In this document: positions 35,115 through 44,124 of the stretch, piece by piece
Position numbering within the stretch: position 1 is the first letter of the stretch
How the letters are laid out: each line of letters begins with the position of its first letter
Source of the DNA: Candidatus Dormiibacterota bacterium
Lineage (GTDB): Bacteria; Chloroflexota; Dormibacteria; Dormibacterales; Dormibacteraceae
Length of the DNA stretch: 64,000 bases
Assembly (NCBI GenBank): GCA_003139695.1
Contig: PLJM01000005.1
Location: forward strand, 122,135 to 186,134
Direction of reading: 5' to 3'
The notes under the pieces: generated by a model
The model's input: only the letters and a program-made list of their open reading frames with translations
What the model was told of the DNA's origin: nothing
The model's database searches: none
Translations under genes and position numbers: made by a program

Positions 35115-36121
35115 CGGGTACCCGGACGCGCGACCACCTGCTCGGGCAGCAGGCCTTTGTCGCGAAGCTTTTCGATCGGGTGATAGGCGTCGACTATTCG
35201 CATGGTCCCGGAAGCGGAGCGGAGCACCATCGACTGGGTGTATGCGTAAACGTCCTCGTATCGCACCCCTTTCAGCAGCTCACCCGAGGTGATGCCGGTG
35301 GCGGCGAAGAACAGGTTGTTGCCTGAGCAGAGATCGTCGATCGACAATACCTTGCCCGCGGGGTGGCCCTCCTTGGCCGCGACCTTGCGCTCGTCCTCAT
35401 CGCGCAGCAGGAGCTTGGCCTGCATGTCGCCGCCGATCGCTTTGACGGCGCAGGCTGCCAGCACGCCTTCCGTCGACCCACCGGACCCCATCATGCAGTG
35501 GATCCCAAACCGCATCTCGAGCGCTGCCTCTAACGCGCCCGCCACGTCGCCGGCGGTGATGAGCTTGATGCGCGATCCGACCGCCCTGATCTGGGCGATG
35601 ATCTCCTCGTTTCGCGGGCGCTCCAGCACGACCACCGTCAGCTCCTGCGGGGGCAGACCCTCCGCCTTGGCAATCCGGCGAAGGTTCCACTCGACCGGCA
35701 TATCAAGGTCGATAACTCCACGCGCCCGGCGGCCAACCACGAGCTTTTGCATGTAGTGCACGTGGGTGGTGAACATGGTGCCGCGCTCAGCGAGTGCGAT
35801 GACGGAGATGGCCCCAGGCAAGCCGGCCGCGGTCAGGCTGGTGCCCTCGATGGGATCGACCGCCACATCGAGCTCGGGTTCGAGGCCGTTGCCGATCTCC
35901 TCCCCGAAGTACAGCATCGGCGCCTCGTCCTTCTCGCCCTCTCCGATGACCACGGTGCCTTTCATGTCGACCGACGCCAACGCGCTGCGAATGGCCTCGA
36001 CCGCGCGCCCATCGGCGCCCATCTTGTCGCCGCGGCCTTGAAGCGGAGCTGCCGCCAGGGCCCCGGCCTCGGTTACCCGGAGCAGCTCCAGGGCCAGGTT
36101 TCGGTCCATTTCCTGGTCCAT
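35111..36121 (-). CDS. glpX: Class II fructose-1,6-bisphosphatase
   Basis: Hydrolyses fructose 1,6-bisphosphate in gluconeogenesis or a Calvin-type cycle. The metal-binding inositol-phosphatase signatures are clear: IGEGEKDEAPML near residue 60, VAVDPIEGTSLTA near residue 87, and MGSGGSTEGVLAACA near residue 211. The 336-residue length is that of GlpX enzymes. Its stop overlaps the probable CTG start of the following gene. Confidence 0.97.
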   Translation of the reverse strand: MDQEMDRNLALELLRVTEAGALAAAPLQGRGDKMGADGRAVEAIRSALASVDMKGTVVIGEGEKDEAPMLYFGEEIGNGLEPELDVAVDPIEGTSLTAAGLPGAISVIALAERGTMFTTHVHYMQKLVVGRRARGVIDLDMPVEWNLRRIAKAEGLPPQELTVVVLERPRNEEIIAQIRAVGSRIKLITAGDVAGALEAALEMRFGIHCMMGSGGSTEGVLAACAVKAIGGDMQAKLLLRDEDERKVAAKEGHPAGKVLSIDDLCSGNNLFFAATGITSGELLKGVRYEDVYAYTQSMVLRSASGTMRIVDAYHPIEKLRDKGLLPEQVVARPGTR

Positions 36122-36289
36122 CTAGCCACCACCTCGGGTCGACATTGCGCCGGGTAGCGTATCCGAATCCCTAGCTGATGCCACGCCACCGGATTGGCAG
36201 CCGGCTCGACTCCATCAGCGCCTCACGGCCGCGACGCGCCGAGTACGCGAAGCGCTGCCCGGAGCCTTGGATGGTGTCCGGATTGGGCC

Positions 36290-36799
36290 CTAGAAGAACT
36301 CACCCCACATCTTCCTCACCCGGCCTACGGGGTTAGGGATGCTCTTCGCCGCCACGACCGACGGGCGTGACGCCGCATCGATGACCACTTTTTCCTCGCG
36401 CTCGGGCACGCCTTCGGGGTGGACTCTGATCACGCCGTGGTGAACCCCACCCTCCTGCACCACCAGCGCACCCACCTTGGCATCGCCCTCGAGTCGGCCG
36501 GTGCTGGTGATCTTCAGCCGGGTGGAGGCCACGATGTTGCCGCGCACGAACCCGGCGATTGTTACTTTGTCGCTGCGGATGTCGGCCTCGACATGGGCTT
36601 CCGCGCCGATCCACAGATCGCCATCGCACTCCACCTGGCCGCTGAAATTGCCCAATATCTGGCCGCCGCTCTTCAGCTGCAGCCGTCCAGACAGCGTGTC
36701 ATCGCGACCGATAATCGTCGACTTCGGCTCGATGCCATAGGGGTCGGGTCCCCCGTTGCTCCCCGAAACCGCGACCGTCTCCACCCCAATGTCCGTCAT
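36290..36799 (-). CDS. Bactofilin-family cytoskeletal protein
   Basis: Polymer-forming beta-helical protein. The 169-residue product has the right-handed beta-helix repeat region typical of bactofilins: TIIGRDDTLSGRLQLKSGGQ, then GNFSGQVECDGDLWIGAEAHV, DKVTIAGFVRGNIVASTRL and LEGDAKVGALVVQEGGV. A short Pro-rich tail (SIPNPVGRVRKMWGEFF) follows. ATG 36799 is preceded by GGGAGG, so the longer frame to 36874 is rejected. It lies just downstream of the CCA-adding enzyme gene on the same strand. Confidence 0.85.
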   Translation of the reverse strand: MTDIGVETVAVSGSNGGPDPYGIEPKSTIIGRDDTLSGRLQLKSGGQILGNFSGQVECDGDLWIGAEAHVEADIRSDKVTIAGFVRGNIVASTRLKITSTGRLEGDAKVGALVVQEGGVHHGVIRVHPEGVPEREEKVVIDAASRPSVVAAKSIPNPVGRVRKMWGEFF

Positions 36800-36876
36800 C
36801 TGGACCTCCCTTACCCAGCCCCCCAACTGTCCCTTGGCAGCATAGCGGCTGCGGCGCCGGGCCGAAAGCTCCACCT

Positions 36877-38226
36877 TTAGAGGTCGGGGTGCGACCGCAG
36901 GTAGGCCAGGACCGCCTCGCGGGTCGGCTCGATCCCCCCGTCCATGATCAGCTCGCCCAGGCGCTCCTTGATCCGCCCCACCTCCGGGCCCGGCGCCAGG
37001 CCGCGCTCTCGCATGATGTCTTGCCCATCGATCGGGGCAGCCATCCGTGTCGGGCTTTCCGACAGGACGCTCGCCAGGCGCGCCGCCAGCTCGTCGAGCT
37101 TCTCCGGTTCCGGATAGGCAGAGGCCGCAATATCGGCCCGGGCGAGGGCCATGAGCCTCTCGATCTGGGCGCCGGCGTCGCGGGCGAGCCGCCGGACGGC
37201 GCCGTCACTCCATTCCGAGCGGTAGTACACCGGTCGAAGGTGCAGTCGCACCAGGGTGACCACCGCTTCGATATCTCTTTGCGGGAAGCGCAGTCGTTCG
37301 AGCGCACCTCGCGCGATGCCTGCGCCCACCTCCTCATGCCCGGTGAATGCCCCGTCCGGGGTGGCTGTGGCCGGCTTGCCGACGTCATGCAGCAGCGCGC
37401 CCAACCTGACCAGGAGGTCCTGCGGGGTGAGACCCACCGCCAGCAGGGTGTGGCCGAAAACATCGTGGGTGTGATAGCCGCCCTGCTCAACCCCCTTGCA
37501 GGCGGTCACCTCGGGCAGCACCACCTCCAGCAACCCGCCGGCATCGAGCAGCTCCAACGCCAGCTTCGGCCGGTCGGAATCGAGCATCTTGCAAAGCTCC
37601 TCGGTGATGCGCTCGACCGACACCACAGGCGGCATCAGACGCCCGTTGAGCCCCCGCATCGCCGGCAGCAGGTCGGGCGCCAGCTCGAAACCGAGCTGGG
37701 CAGCGAACCTCACTGCCCTCAGCATCCGAAGAGGGTCGTCACTGAAGGTTTGGACAGGATCGGCCGGGGTGCGGAGGATGCGCGCCTCCAGGTCTCCGCG
37801 GGCCGTCCCGAGCCGGTCCTGGATGTTGGCGTCGAAGTCCATCAACAGCGTGTTGATGGTGAAATCGCGCCGGCGCAGATCCTCCTCGAGCGTGGCCGGG
37901 CGCACATCTGGCTTTCGGGAATCGCTCGCGTATGACTCAGACCGCGCTGAGACAAACTCCACAAGGCGGCCGGGCAGCGTCACCTGCGCGGTGCCGTATC
38001 GCTCGAAGATGACCGGTGGGCCTGCGCCGGCCAGACCGGCAAAGCGATCGGCAAGCTCACGCGCCCCGCCGTGCTCGACCACCACATCGAGGTCGGGCTT
38101 GGTTCGGCCGAGCAGGTGGTCGCGGACGTAGCCGCCCACCACCCACGCTTTCAGTCCGAGGTCGGCGGCGGCTCGTTTGAGGAGACGCAGCAGCTCGCGA
38201 TCGTCTATTGGTTGATCCGCGCCCAC
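36877..38226 (-). CDS. cca: CCA tRNA nucleotidyltransferase
   Basis: Adds or repairs the 3' CCA of tRNAs. The nucleotidyltransferase motif VVGGYVRDHLLGRTKPDLDVVV with the DxD pair and RRRDFTINTLLMDFD are near the N-terminus; the C-terminal part has the HD motif LLHDVGKPATAT. GTG 38226 gives 449 residues; the frame continues to 38352 but that stretch overlaps the ROK gene. The GTG overlaps the end of the ROK gene by 22 bp. Some tRNAs in the window encode CCA and at least one (tRNA-Arg) does not, consistent with need for the enzyme. Confidence 0.95.
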   Translation of the reverse strand: MGADQPIDDRELLRLLKRAAADLGLKAWVVGGYVRDHLLGRTKPDLDVVVEHGGARELADRFAGLAGAGPPVIFERYGTAQVTLPGRLVEFVSARSESYASDSRKPDVRPATLEEDLRRRDFTINTLLMDFDANIQDRLGTARGDLEARILRTPADPVQTFSDDPLRMLRAVRFAAQLGFELAPDLLPAMRGLNGRLMPPVVSVERITEELCKMLDSDRPKLALELLDAGGLLEVVLPEVTACKGVEQGGYHTHDVFGHTLLAVGLTPQDLLVRLGALLHDVGKPATATPDGAFTGHEEVGAGIARGALERLRFPQRDIEAVVTLVRLHLRPVYYRSEWSDGAVRRLARDAGAQIERLMALARADIAASAYPEPEKLDELAARLASVLSESPTRMAAPIDGQDIMRERGLAPGPEVGRIKERLGELIMDGGIEPTREAVLAYLRSHPDL

Positions 38227-39080
38227 TCGACAGCTCCCACCTGCCCGGCGCGATCGCCAAGTTTGGCTCGGCGCAGGACCGGCCGTCGGGCGGGTCTGAT
38301 GAATGGAGATGAGCGCAAGGTCTCCAGCAGCAACGGCTGCACCAGGCCCCACGAGCGCGTGACGCCACCGCCCATGACGAACATCTCCGGATCGACCACG
38401 TTCGTGAGACTGATCAGAGCCTTTCCCATGTAGCGCGCTGCCCGCTCAACGACCAGGCCCGCGTCCTTGTCGCCTCGAGCTGCGGCGGCGAACAGCTCGG
38501 CCGCCGGGTGGCCGGTCTCCCTCGCGAGGTTCGCGCCCCCACAGAAGACCTCAAGGCAGCCGTGCTGCCCGCACTGGTCGAGCGGCCCGTTGGCGTCGAT
38601 GATCATGTGCCCAACCTCGCCGGCAGTCCCATGGCCGCCGCGATGCAGCTTCCCGTCGATGATCAACCCGCCGCCCACGCCGGTGGACCAGGTGATGTAG
38701 ACCATGTTCCGCGTGCCTCGGCCCGCCCCGCGGTGGAATTCCCCGAGCCCCGCCATGTCGGCGTCGTTGGCGACGTAAGCGTGAGCGCCGGTCGCGTCCC
38801 TGAGCATTGCCGCGAGTGGAACGTTGCGCCAGCCCGGAAGATTGGGCGGGTTCACTAGAACACCGCGCTTGATGTCGATTGGGCCGGGCGCGGCGATTGT
38901 GATGCTGCGGACCTTGTTGCGGCCTCGGTGCCGCTCAATCTCCGCCGCCGCCCACTCGACCACCCTTTGCGGGGTGCCAAGAAGCGGGGTCGACGTCTTG
39001 AAGCTTGCGATCAGCTGGCCGTCAGAGCGGGCAAGCGCAACGCGTACCTGCGTCCCGCCGAGGTCGATTCCAGCAAGCAT
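38205..39080 (-). CDS. ROK-family sugar kinase (glucokinase-like)
   Basis: Phosphorylates glucose or a related hexose. The phosphate-binding GIDLGGTQVRVALA is at the N-terminus, STGVGGGLIIDGKLHRGG and the zinc-site signature GHMIIDANGPLDQCGQHGCLE with catalytic residues follow. The 291-residue length fits; substrate preference is unknown. TAGAGT on the minus strand (39089-39094) lies 8 nt before the ATG with no Shine-Dalgarno. It is followed by cca with overlap. Confidence 0.92.
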   Translation of the reverse strand: MLAGIDLGGTQVRVALARSDGQLIASFKTSTPLLGTPQRVVEWAAAEIERHRGRNKVRSITIAAPGPIDIKRGVLVNPPNLPGWRNVPLAAMLRDATGAHAYVANDADMAGLGEFHRGAGRGTRNMVYITWSTGVGGGLIIDGKLHRGGHGTAGEVGHMIIDANGPLDQCGQHGCLEVFCGGANLARETGHPAAELFAAAARGDKDAGLVVERAARYMGKALISLTNVVDPEMFVMGGGVTRSWGLVQPLLLETLRSSPFIRPARRPVLRRAKLGDRAGQVGAVEWARINQ

Positions 39081-39111
39081 CGCTCCAAACTCTAAACGGC
39101 GAGCTCAGCAA

Positions 39112-39984
39112 TCAGGACGCGATCAGCTGTTGTCCTCGAAGAGCCGCCAGGATCTCGAGCGGCGCGCGGGCCCGGTTGAACGTGTAGAAATGCAGGCCGG
39201 GAACGCCTCGCTCGAGCAGGTTCGCGCACTGTGCGATGCAGTGCTGAACCCCAAGCTTGCGGACAGCGTCGTCGTCAGGTTGCTCATCGATCGCGTGCTG
39301 GAGCGCATCCGGCACGGTGGCCCCTGACATCGCCGTCATATGCGCCAGAGATCGGCGACTTGGCACGGGCATCAAACCCGGCACGATCGGCACGCTGATG
39401 CCTGCCTGGCGCGCCCGCTCTACCAGGTCGAAATAGAAGCGGTTGTCGAAGAAGAGCTGCGTCACCAGAAAGTCCGCACCCGAGTCGACCTTCAGCTTCA
39501 TGTAGCGGAACTCCTGCTCCAGGTCAGGGCTCTCGGGGTGCTTCTCGGTGCTGCAAGCGGCGCCGATGCCAAAGCCATATCCATTGCGGCGCACAAAGCC
39601 CACGAGGTCGCTGCCGTGCATCAGCTCTGGTCCGGCCGGCACGAAGTGCTCGTTGGAATCCTGCGGGTCTCCGCGGAGCGCGAGGACGTTGGCCACTCCT
39701 TCCCTTTCCATCCAGTTCAGGATCTGCCGGGTCTTGTCCGCCGAGTTCGCGCACGTGAGGTGCGCCATCGCCTCGATGTGGTACTGCCGCTTGAGGCGTG
39801 TCACCAGCTCGAGAGTCTTGTCGCCAGTGCGCAATCGATAAGTGACCGAGACCCAGTCGGGCGCATGTCCGGCCAGCGCCGCGATCGTCCTCTCAAGAAC
39901 ATCAACCTCGGTCTCATCGCGCGGCGCCATGAACTCGAACGAGATGGTGGGTCGACCGCGACCAAGCAGCTCGGCGATTCGCAT
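39112..39984 (-). CDS. metF: 5,10-methylenetetrahydrofolate reductase
   Basis: Flavoenzyme that makes 5-methyl-THF for methionine synthesis. SFEFMAPRDETEVDVLERTI at the N-terminus, AHLTCANSADKTRQIL, NVLALRGDPQDSNEHF and VDSGADFLVTQLFFDNRFYFD are family signatures. The 290-residue length is normal for bacterial MetF. TAACCT on the minus strand (39991-39996) is 6 nt upstream of the ATG and overlaps the end of selB, so metF probably has its own leaderless promoter. Confidence 0.95.
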   Translation of the reverse strand: MRIAELLGRGRPTISFEFMAPRDETEVDVLERTIAALAGHAPDWVSVTYRLRTGDKTLELVTRLKRQYHIEAMAHLTCANSADKTRQILNWMEREGVANVLALRGDPQDSNEHFVPAGPELMHGSDLVGFVRRNGYGFGIGAACSTEKHPESPDLEQEFRYMKLKVDSGADFLVTQLFFDNRFYFDLVERARQAGISVPIVPGLMPVPSRRSLAHMTAMSGATVPDALQHAIDEQPDDDAVRKLGVQHCIAQCANLLERGVPGLHFYTFNRARAPLEILAALRGQQLIAS

Positions 39985-39993
39985 GGCCGAAGG

Positions 39994-41844
39994 TTAGCGA
40001 AAAAGGATTCGCTGGTCGCCGACCCGGCGCGTCACCTTCGCCCCATCCAGGTGCTCGAGGAGCGCCAGTACCGGCCTACGGCTCGCCCCCATGCGATCAC
40101 GAAGCTGCGCGACAGTGACCGACCCGGTCGCGGCTATCAGCTCTTTCACGAGCCCGACCGCATTCGCGTAGCTCTCTTGTGTGAAAGCGATGTCGTCGCT
40201 CAACCGAACGATGGCGCCACTCTGAGCCAGCGCCCGAACCACCTCGGGACCCGCTCGAGTTTGCTGCATCGCTTCCGGCAGCGATGGCGGGGCAAATGGC
40301 TCGCGGCCAAGAAGCTCGAGCAACTGCCGGGCCGGCCCGTCTGACCCATCAATTGCCACGCGATGCTGCGGCATGGCGATTGCACCCTGCCTGTCTTCGA
40401 GCTTGCCCTCGGAGATGAGCGCCGAGAGCGTGGCCGGAAAGGCGTTCGGATGCACACGGAGGCGATTCCTGAGCTCCTCGCGTGCCATGCCCGGACGTAA
40501 AGGGTGAGCAGCGTGGTACGCCGTGACCTCAGTGATAGAGCGTTCCGCCAGCGCGCTCCAGGCTTCGGCCCCAATGAGCCAGTCGCCAAGACGCCGCGCA
40601 TCGAGGCGATCGATATCTTCGTGGCTCGCCATCATGGCTTTCATCAGCGCAGCGACGCTGACCCCTCGTGAGTATTTGCGCAGCTCCTCCTGCAACCCCT
40701 CACCTGCGCCACGTCGCTCGAGCGATTCGCTCACTGCGTTGTCGTGGCGCGGGTGCTTCCGCGGAGCCACATCGACAAATCGACCGCCCGCAATGGTGAC
40801 GGCGGGGCTGGGGACCCGAAGGATGAATCGGTCGTTAGCCCCGGCCGCAATGGCGCGCTCGAGGTAAAGCTGAACCCACGCTTCTCGACCAGGTTCAACT
40901 GCATCACCGGCGAGGACGATGACGCGGCAGCCAACCTCGGCTGTGCCTGCGTGCAGGAGGACTTCGGCGCCGTGGCGCAACGCCCGCGGCGCTGATTCGA
41001 GGACGCGGACGTGCGCGTCGATCCGCCTGGTCGATCGCAGCGTCCCTGGCGGCGAGAGAACATCGCCTCGCTCCACATCGCTCTTGTCGACCCCTGTCAG
41101 GTTGACCGCGACTCGAGTCCCGGGCGACGCAGTCTGAACACTCTGGTTGTGCCGCTGGAGCCCGCGAATGCGCGCGAGCCGCCCACGAGGAACGACCTCC
41201 AGCTCGTCGCCGACGCTGAGGGTGCCGTCGGCCAGGGTGCCCGTCACCACCGTGCCGAATCCGCTCATCGTGAACACGCGGTCGACTGGCAGCCTCGGCC
41301 GCCCAACGTCCTTTCGCGGCTCAGCGCCGTCGAGCAGCGCGTCCAGAGCCTCTATCAACCTCGGCAGACCGTCACCGGTCAGCGCCGACACCGGAATCAC
41401 CTCTGCGCCGGCCAACGCAGTGACGCCAATCGTCTCGCGCACCTCCGCTGTTACGAGCTCGAGCCACGCAGCGTCGACGAGATCTACTTTCGAAAGCACG
41501 ACGATTCCTCGACGCACCTCCAGAAGGTCGACGATGTCGAGGTGCTCGCGTGTCTGCGGCATGACTCCTTCGTCCGCTGCGACCACGAGCAGCACGGCGT
41601 CGAGGCCATGCGCGCCCGCCAGCATGTTCCGCATGAAACGCGCGTGGCCGGGGACGTCCACGATGCCGATCTCGCGACCGCTGGGCAGCATCATGTGGGC
41701 GAATCCCAGGTCGATGGTCATGCCACGACGCTTCTCTTCCGCGAGGCGATCCGGGTCGATCCCGGTGAGCGCGGTTATGAGGGCCGACTTGCCGTGGTCG
41801 ATGTGCCCAGCGGTGCCGACCACGAAGCCGGTGCTGGTGTTCAC
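39994..41844 (-). CDS. selB: Selenocysteine-specific elongation factor
   Basis: GTPase that delivers Sec-tRNA(Sec) at UGA codons with a SECIS element. G motifs [31 protein letters not shown] and VLSKVDLVD are intact, followed by EF-Tu-like domains 2 and 3 and winged-helix domains at the C-terminus that bind SECIS RNA. GTG 41844 gives 616 residues; the long upstream frame to 42123 is inside selA. The GTG overlaps the selA TGA (GTGA), so the two are coupled. No selC, selD or obvious selenoprotein gene is in the window. Confidence 0.96.
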   Translation of the reverse strand: MNTSTGFVVGTAGHIDHGKSALITALTGIDPDRLAEEKRRGMTIDLGFAHMMLPSGREIGIVDVPGHARFMRNMLAGAHGLDAVLLVVAADEGVMPQTREHLDIVDLLEVRRGIVVLSKVDLVDAAWLELVTAEVRETIGVTALAGAEVIPVSALTGDGLPRLIEALDALLDGAEPRKDVGRPRLPVDRVFTMSGFGTVVTGTLADGTLSVGDELEVVPRGRLARIRGLQRHNQSVQTASPGTRVAVNLTGVDKSDVERGDVLSPPGTLRSTRRIDAHVRVLESAPRALRHGAEVLLHAGTAEVGCRVIVLAGDAVEPGREAWVQLYLERAIAAGANDRFILRVPSPAVTIAGGRFVDVAPRKHPRHDNAVSESLERRGAGEGLQEELRKYSRGVSVAALMKAMMASHEDIDRLDARRLGDWLIGAEAWSALAERSITEVTAYHAAHPLRPGMAREELRNRLRVHPNAFPATLSALISEGKLEDRQGAIAMPQHRVAIDGSDGPARQLLELLGREPFAPPSLPEAMQQTRAGPEVVRALAQSGAIVRLSDDIAFTQESYANAVGLVKELIAATGSVTVAQLRDRMGASRRPVLALLEHLDGAKVTRRVGDQRILFR

Positions 41845-43211
41845 CGCCGAAGGCTCCGCGCGGCCACCTCCACCGCGTCGATGAGCGTTTCGTCCTCGCC
41901 CCGGAGCACTGTCCTGGGGTCCAGGCAGCAAGCGTCGCTCTCGATGCGCGCGACCACCGGTGGGTCTCCGCGCCGAAGGGCAGCGGCGAGCCGCGAAGCC
42001 GGACCTTCCAGCGCCACCAGGAATGTGGGAAGGCCGTAGCCGGGCACTGAACCGCCGCCGACCGCCGACTCGCCTTTGATGAGGCGCGACGCGACGCCTC
42101 GGTCCTCGAGCTTCACAGACCACAGCGCGGCCCGCCTGCGCACCTCCTCGATCGGGACGCGCAGCATCCTCTGGACAGGGATCTCGTCCTCGCGGCCGGA
42201 GATCCGCTGCTTGAGCGTCGCCTCCAGCGCCGCAAGCGTCAGCTTGTCGATGCGCACGGCTCGCGCCAGCGGATGTCGCGCCATCTTGCGCACGGCCGCC
42301 ACCCCGGCCTCGGTTGCCGCGAGCACGATTCCAGCCTGCGGGCCGCCCAGCAGCTTGTCCCCCGAGAAGGTGACGATGTCGCTGTGCCTCAGCGACTCAG
42401 CGACAGTGGGCTCGTCCGCGATGGGTTCGACTGCGCCGCTCCCGAGGTCATCGATCAGAAGCAGCGCGCGCGCATGAGCAACGACAGCCATCTCGCCAGG
42501 CCCCACCGATTCGGTGAAGCCCTCAACGCGAAAATTCGAGGTGTGGACGCGCAGGAGGGCGGCGGTCCGTGCCGTCACAGCCTCGTCGAAGTCGGCTGCG
42601 CGCGTGCGATTCGTGGTCCCCACCTCGACCATGCGGGCACCGGATATGCGCATGACGTCAGGCATTCGGAACGAGCCGCCGATCTCCACGAGCTGGCCTC
42701 GAGACACGATGACCTCGCGGCCTTTGCACAGAGCGGTCAGCGCGAGCAGCAGGGCGGCCGCGTTGTTGTTGACCACCAGCGCGGCTTCGCATTCGAAGAG
42801 CGCGGTCAGCAAGCCCGACACAAGCGTTGAACGTTCGCCGCGGCGTCCGGTATCGAGATCGAGCTCAAGGTTGGTGTAGCCGGCGGCGGCCGCCGCCACC
42901 GCGTCGACGGCTGCCCGCGACAGCGGAGCACGGCCGAGGTTGGTGTGGAGGATCACCCCACTCGCGTTGATGACCCTTTGCAGCACAGGCGCCATCTGCC
43001 TGCGAAGGCTTGATTCCACCTGGTTGAGACGCTCCTGGTCCGTCACGGCAGTGCCGTTCCGCTCAGTCGCGACCTGCTCTCTCAACGCGGCGACCACGCT
43101 GGCGCGCCCGAAATCGGCCACGAGGGCCGTGTAGCCAGGTTGGTTGATCAGTTTCCCTACGGCAGGCAGGGATACAGTCCCGCCAGCCCCGGGATTGCGT
43201 AGCCGGTGCAT
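41841..43211 (-). CDS. selA: L-seryl-tRNA(Sec) selenium transferase
   Basis: PLP enzyme converting Ser-tRNA(Sec) to Sec-tRNA(Sec). [17 protein letters not shown], [21 protein letters not shown] sequence ([17 protein letters not shown]), [13 protein letters not shown] and the PLP-lysine motif [17 protein letters not shown] are clear. The 456-residue length is normal. The first ~17 codons overlap the M50 gene by 55 bp; the N-terminus could begin slightly later, but no better canonical start is present. Confidence 0.95.
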   Translation of the reverse strand: MHRLRNPGAGGTVSLPAVGKLINQPGYTALVADFGRASVVAALREQVATERNGTAVTDQERLNQVESSLRRQMAPVLQRVINASGVILHTNLGRAPLSRAAVDAVAAAAAGYTNLELDLDTGRRGERSTLVSGLLTALFECEAALVVNNNAAALLLALTALCKGREVIVSRGQLVEIGGSFRMPDVMRISGARMVEVGTTNRTRAADFDEAVTARTAALLRVHTSNFRVEGFTESVGPGEMAVVAHARALLLIDDLGSGAVEPIADEPTVAESLRHSDIVTFSGDKLLGGPQAGIVLAATEAGVAAVRKMARHPLARAVRIDKLTLAALEATLKQRISGREDEIPVQRMLRVPIEEVRRRAALWSVKLEDRGVASRLIKGESAVGGGSVPGYGLPTFLVALEGPASRLAAALRRGDPPVVARIESDACCLDPRTVLRGEDETLIDAVEVAARSLRR

Positions 43212-43867
43212 TGACCCACTGAGATTAGGCTCGCGGGGGTATAGAACGGCGACATCGCCAGCGCCAGCAGGTTCGCGCCCTGGAAGAGCTGGAAGAGAAA
43301 GAAGATGACGAAGAGGGCGATCCAGATGTCACGCCTGCGCGCGTAGACGTTGTAAAAGAACCGCGGGTTGCGGCTGCGGAACAGAGTCTCGACGACCTCC
43401 CAGCCGTCGAGGCCTGGGATCGGCAGCAGCTGGAACGCGAAGATCGACAGGTTGAGAAACACGATCGCGAAGAGCGTTTCTCCAATCAGACCGGCGGATA
43501 GGGTGAATGTCGAGGGCAGACCGGTCGCGGTGAGAAATCGCCACAGCGTTCCCAGCACGATGGCCACGACGAGGTTCGCTGCGGGGCCGCCCAGCTCATG
43601 CACCAAGCGCTGGCGCACCGAGCTGATCCGGTTCGGCTGCACCGGCACGCGTCTGCCCCAACCGACCAGCGCGATGAATACGGCGATGACGCCGAGCGGA
43701 TCCAGGAAACGGCGCGGGTCGAGCGTGAAGTAGCCGAAGTACCTGACCGAACGGTCCCCCTGGAAGTAGGCAGCGGCGGCATGACCCATCTCGTGGACGG
43801 GGATGGCGACGAGCAGGGCGGGCACGAGCACCAGCGCCGCCAGAACGAAGGCGACGAAACCGCTCAC
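43157..43867 (-). CDS. Site-2 protease family (M50) membrane peptidase
   Basis: A 236-residue polytopic protein. HEMGHAAAAYFQGD at residue ~25 is the zinc-binding HExxH of the S2P family, and FQLLPIPGLDGWEV supplies the third ligand NPxxDG-like motif. It lacks a PDZ domain and other extensions. It may be a minimal intramembrane protease; substrate is unknown. It precedes selA on the same strand with overlap, probably by gene packing rather than shared function. Confidence 0.88.
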   Translation of the reverse strand: MSGFVAFVLAALVLVPALLVAIPVHEMGHAAAAYFQGDRSVRYFGYFTLDPRRFLDPLGVIAVFIALVGWGRRVPVQPNRISSVRQRLVHELGGPAANLVVAIVLGTLWRFLTATGLPSTFTLSAGLIGETLFAIVFLNLSIFAFQLLPIPGLDGWEVVETLFRSRNPRFFYNVYARRRDIWIALFVIFFLFQLFQGANLLALAMSPFYTPASLISVGQCTGYAIPGLAGLYPCLP

Positions 43868-44124
43868 TCTATGGGGATCTTGCCCACGCGTCTGGGTGAG
43901 CGGCGGCGGACGGAGCCAGGCGCGGAGGTTCTCGACCGGGCTCGGCCGGTCGGTGGCGCCGTCACCCGGTTCTCGTAGATCAGCATGAGGGCGGTTATCA
44001 GCTCACGCTGCGCGTTGAGCAGATGGACCTGCGCGGCCGGCGGCACCATGTCAGATACCACGTGCGTCACACGAGAGCCGAGCTCGTTGATCAGCTCGAT
44101 CAGACGCTCGCCATCTCGCGTCAT
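43864..44124 (-). CDS. Small protein coupled to the ArsA-type ATPase
   Basis: An 86-residue product: a helical N-terminal half (GERLIELINELGSRVTHVVSD, then VHLLNAQRELITALMLIYENR) and a basic Arg/Pro/Ser-rich tail. It is not recognised beyond conserved hypotheticals beside ArsA genes. The ATG overlaps the arsA-like stop (ATGA) and AGGAGA lies 5 nt upstream, so it is translated with the ATPase and may be its partner or client. The long frame to 44577 is a shadow of the ATPase. Confidence 0.65.
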   Translation of the reverse strand: MTRDGERLIELINELGSRVTHVVSDMVPPAAQVHLLNAQRELITALMLIYENRVTAPPTGRARSRTSAPGSVRRRSPRRVGKIPIE

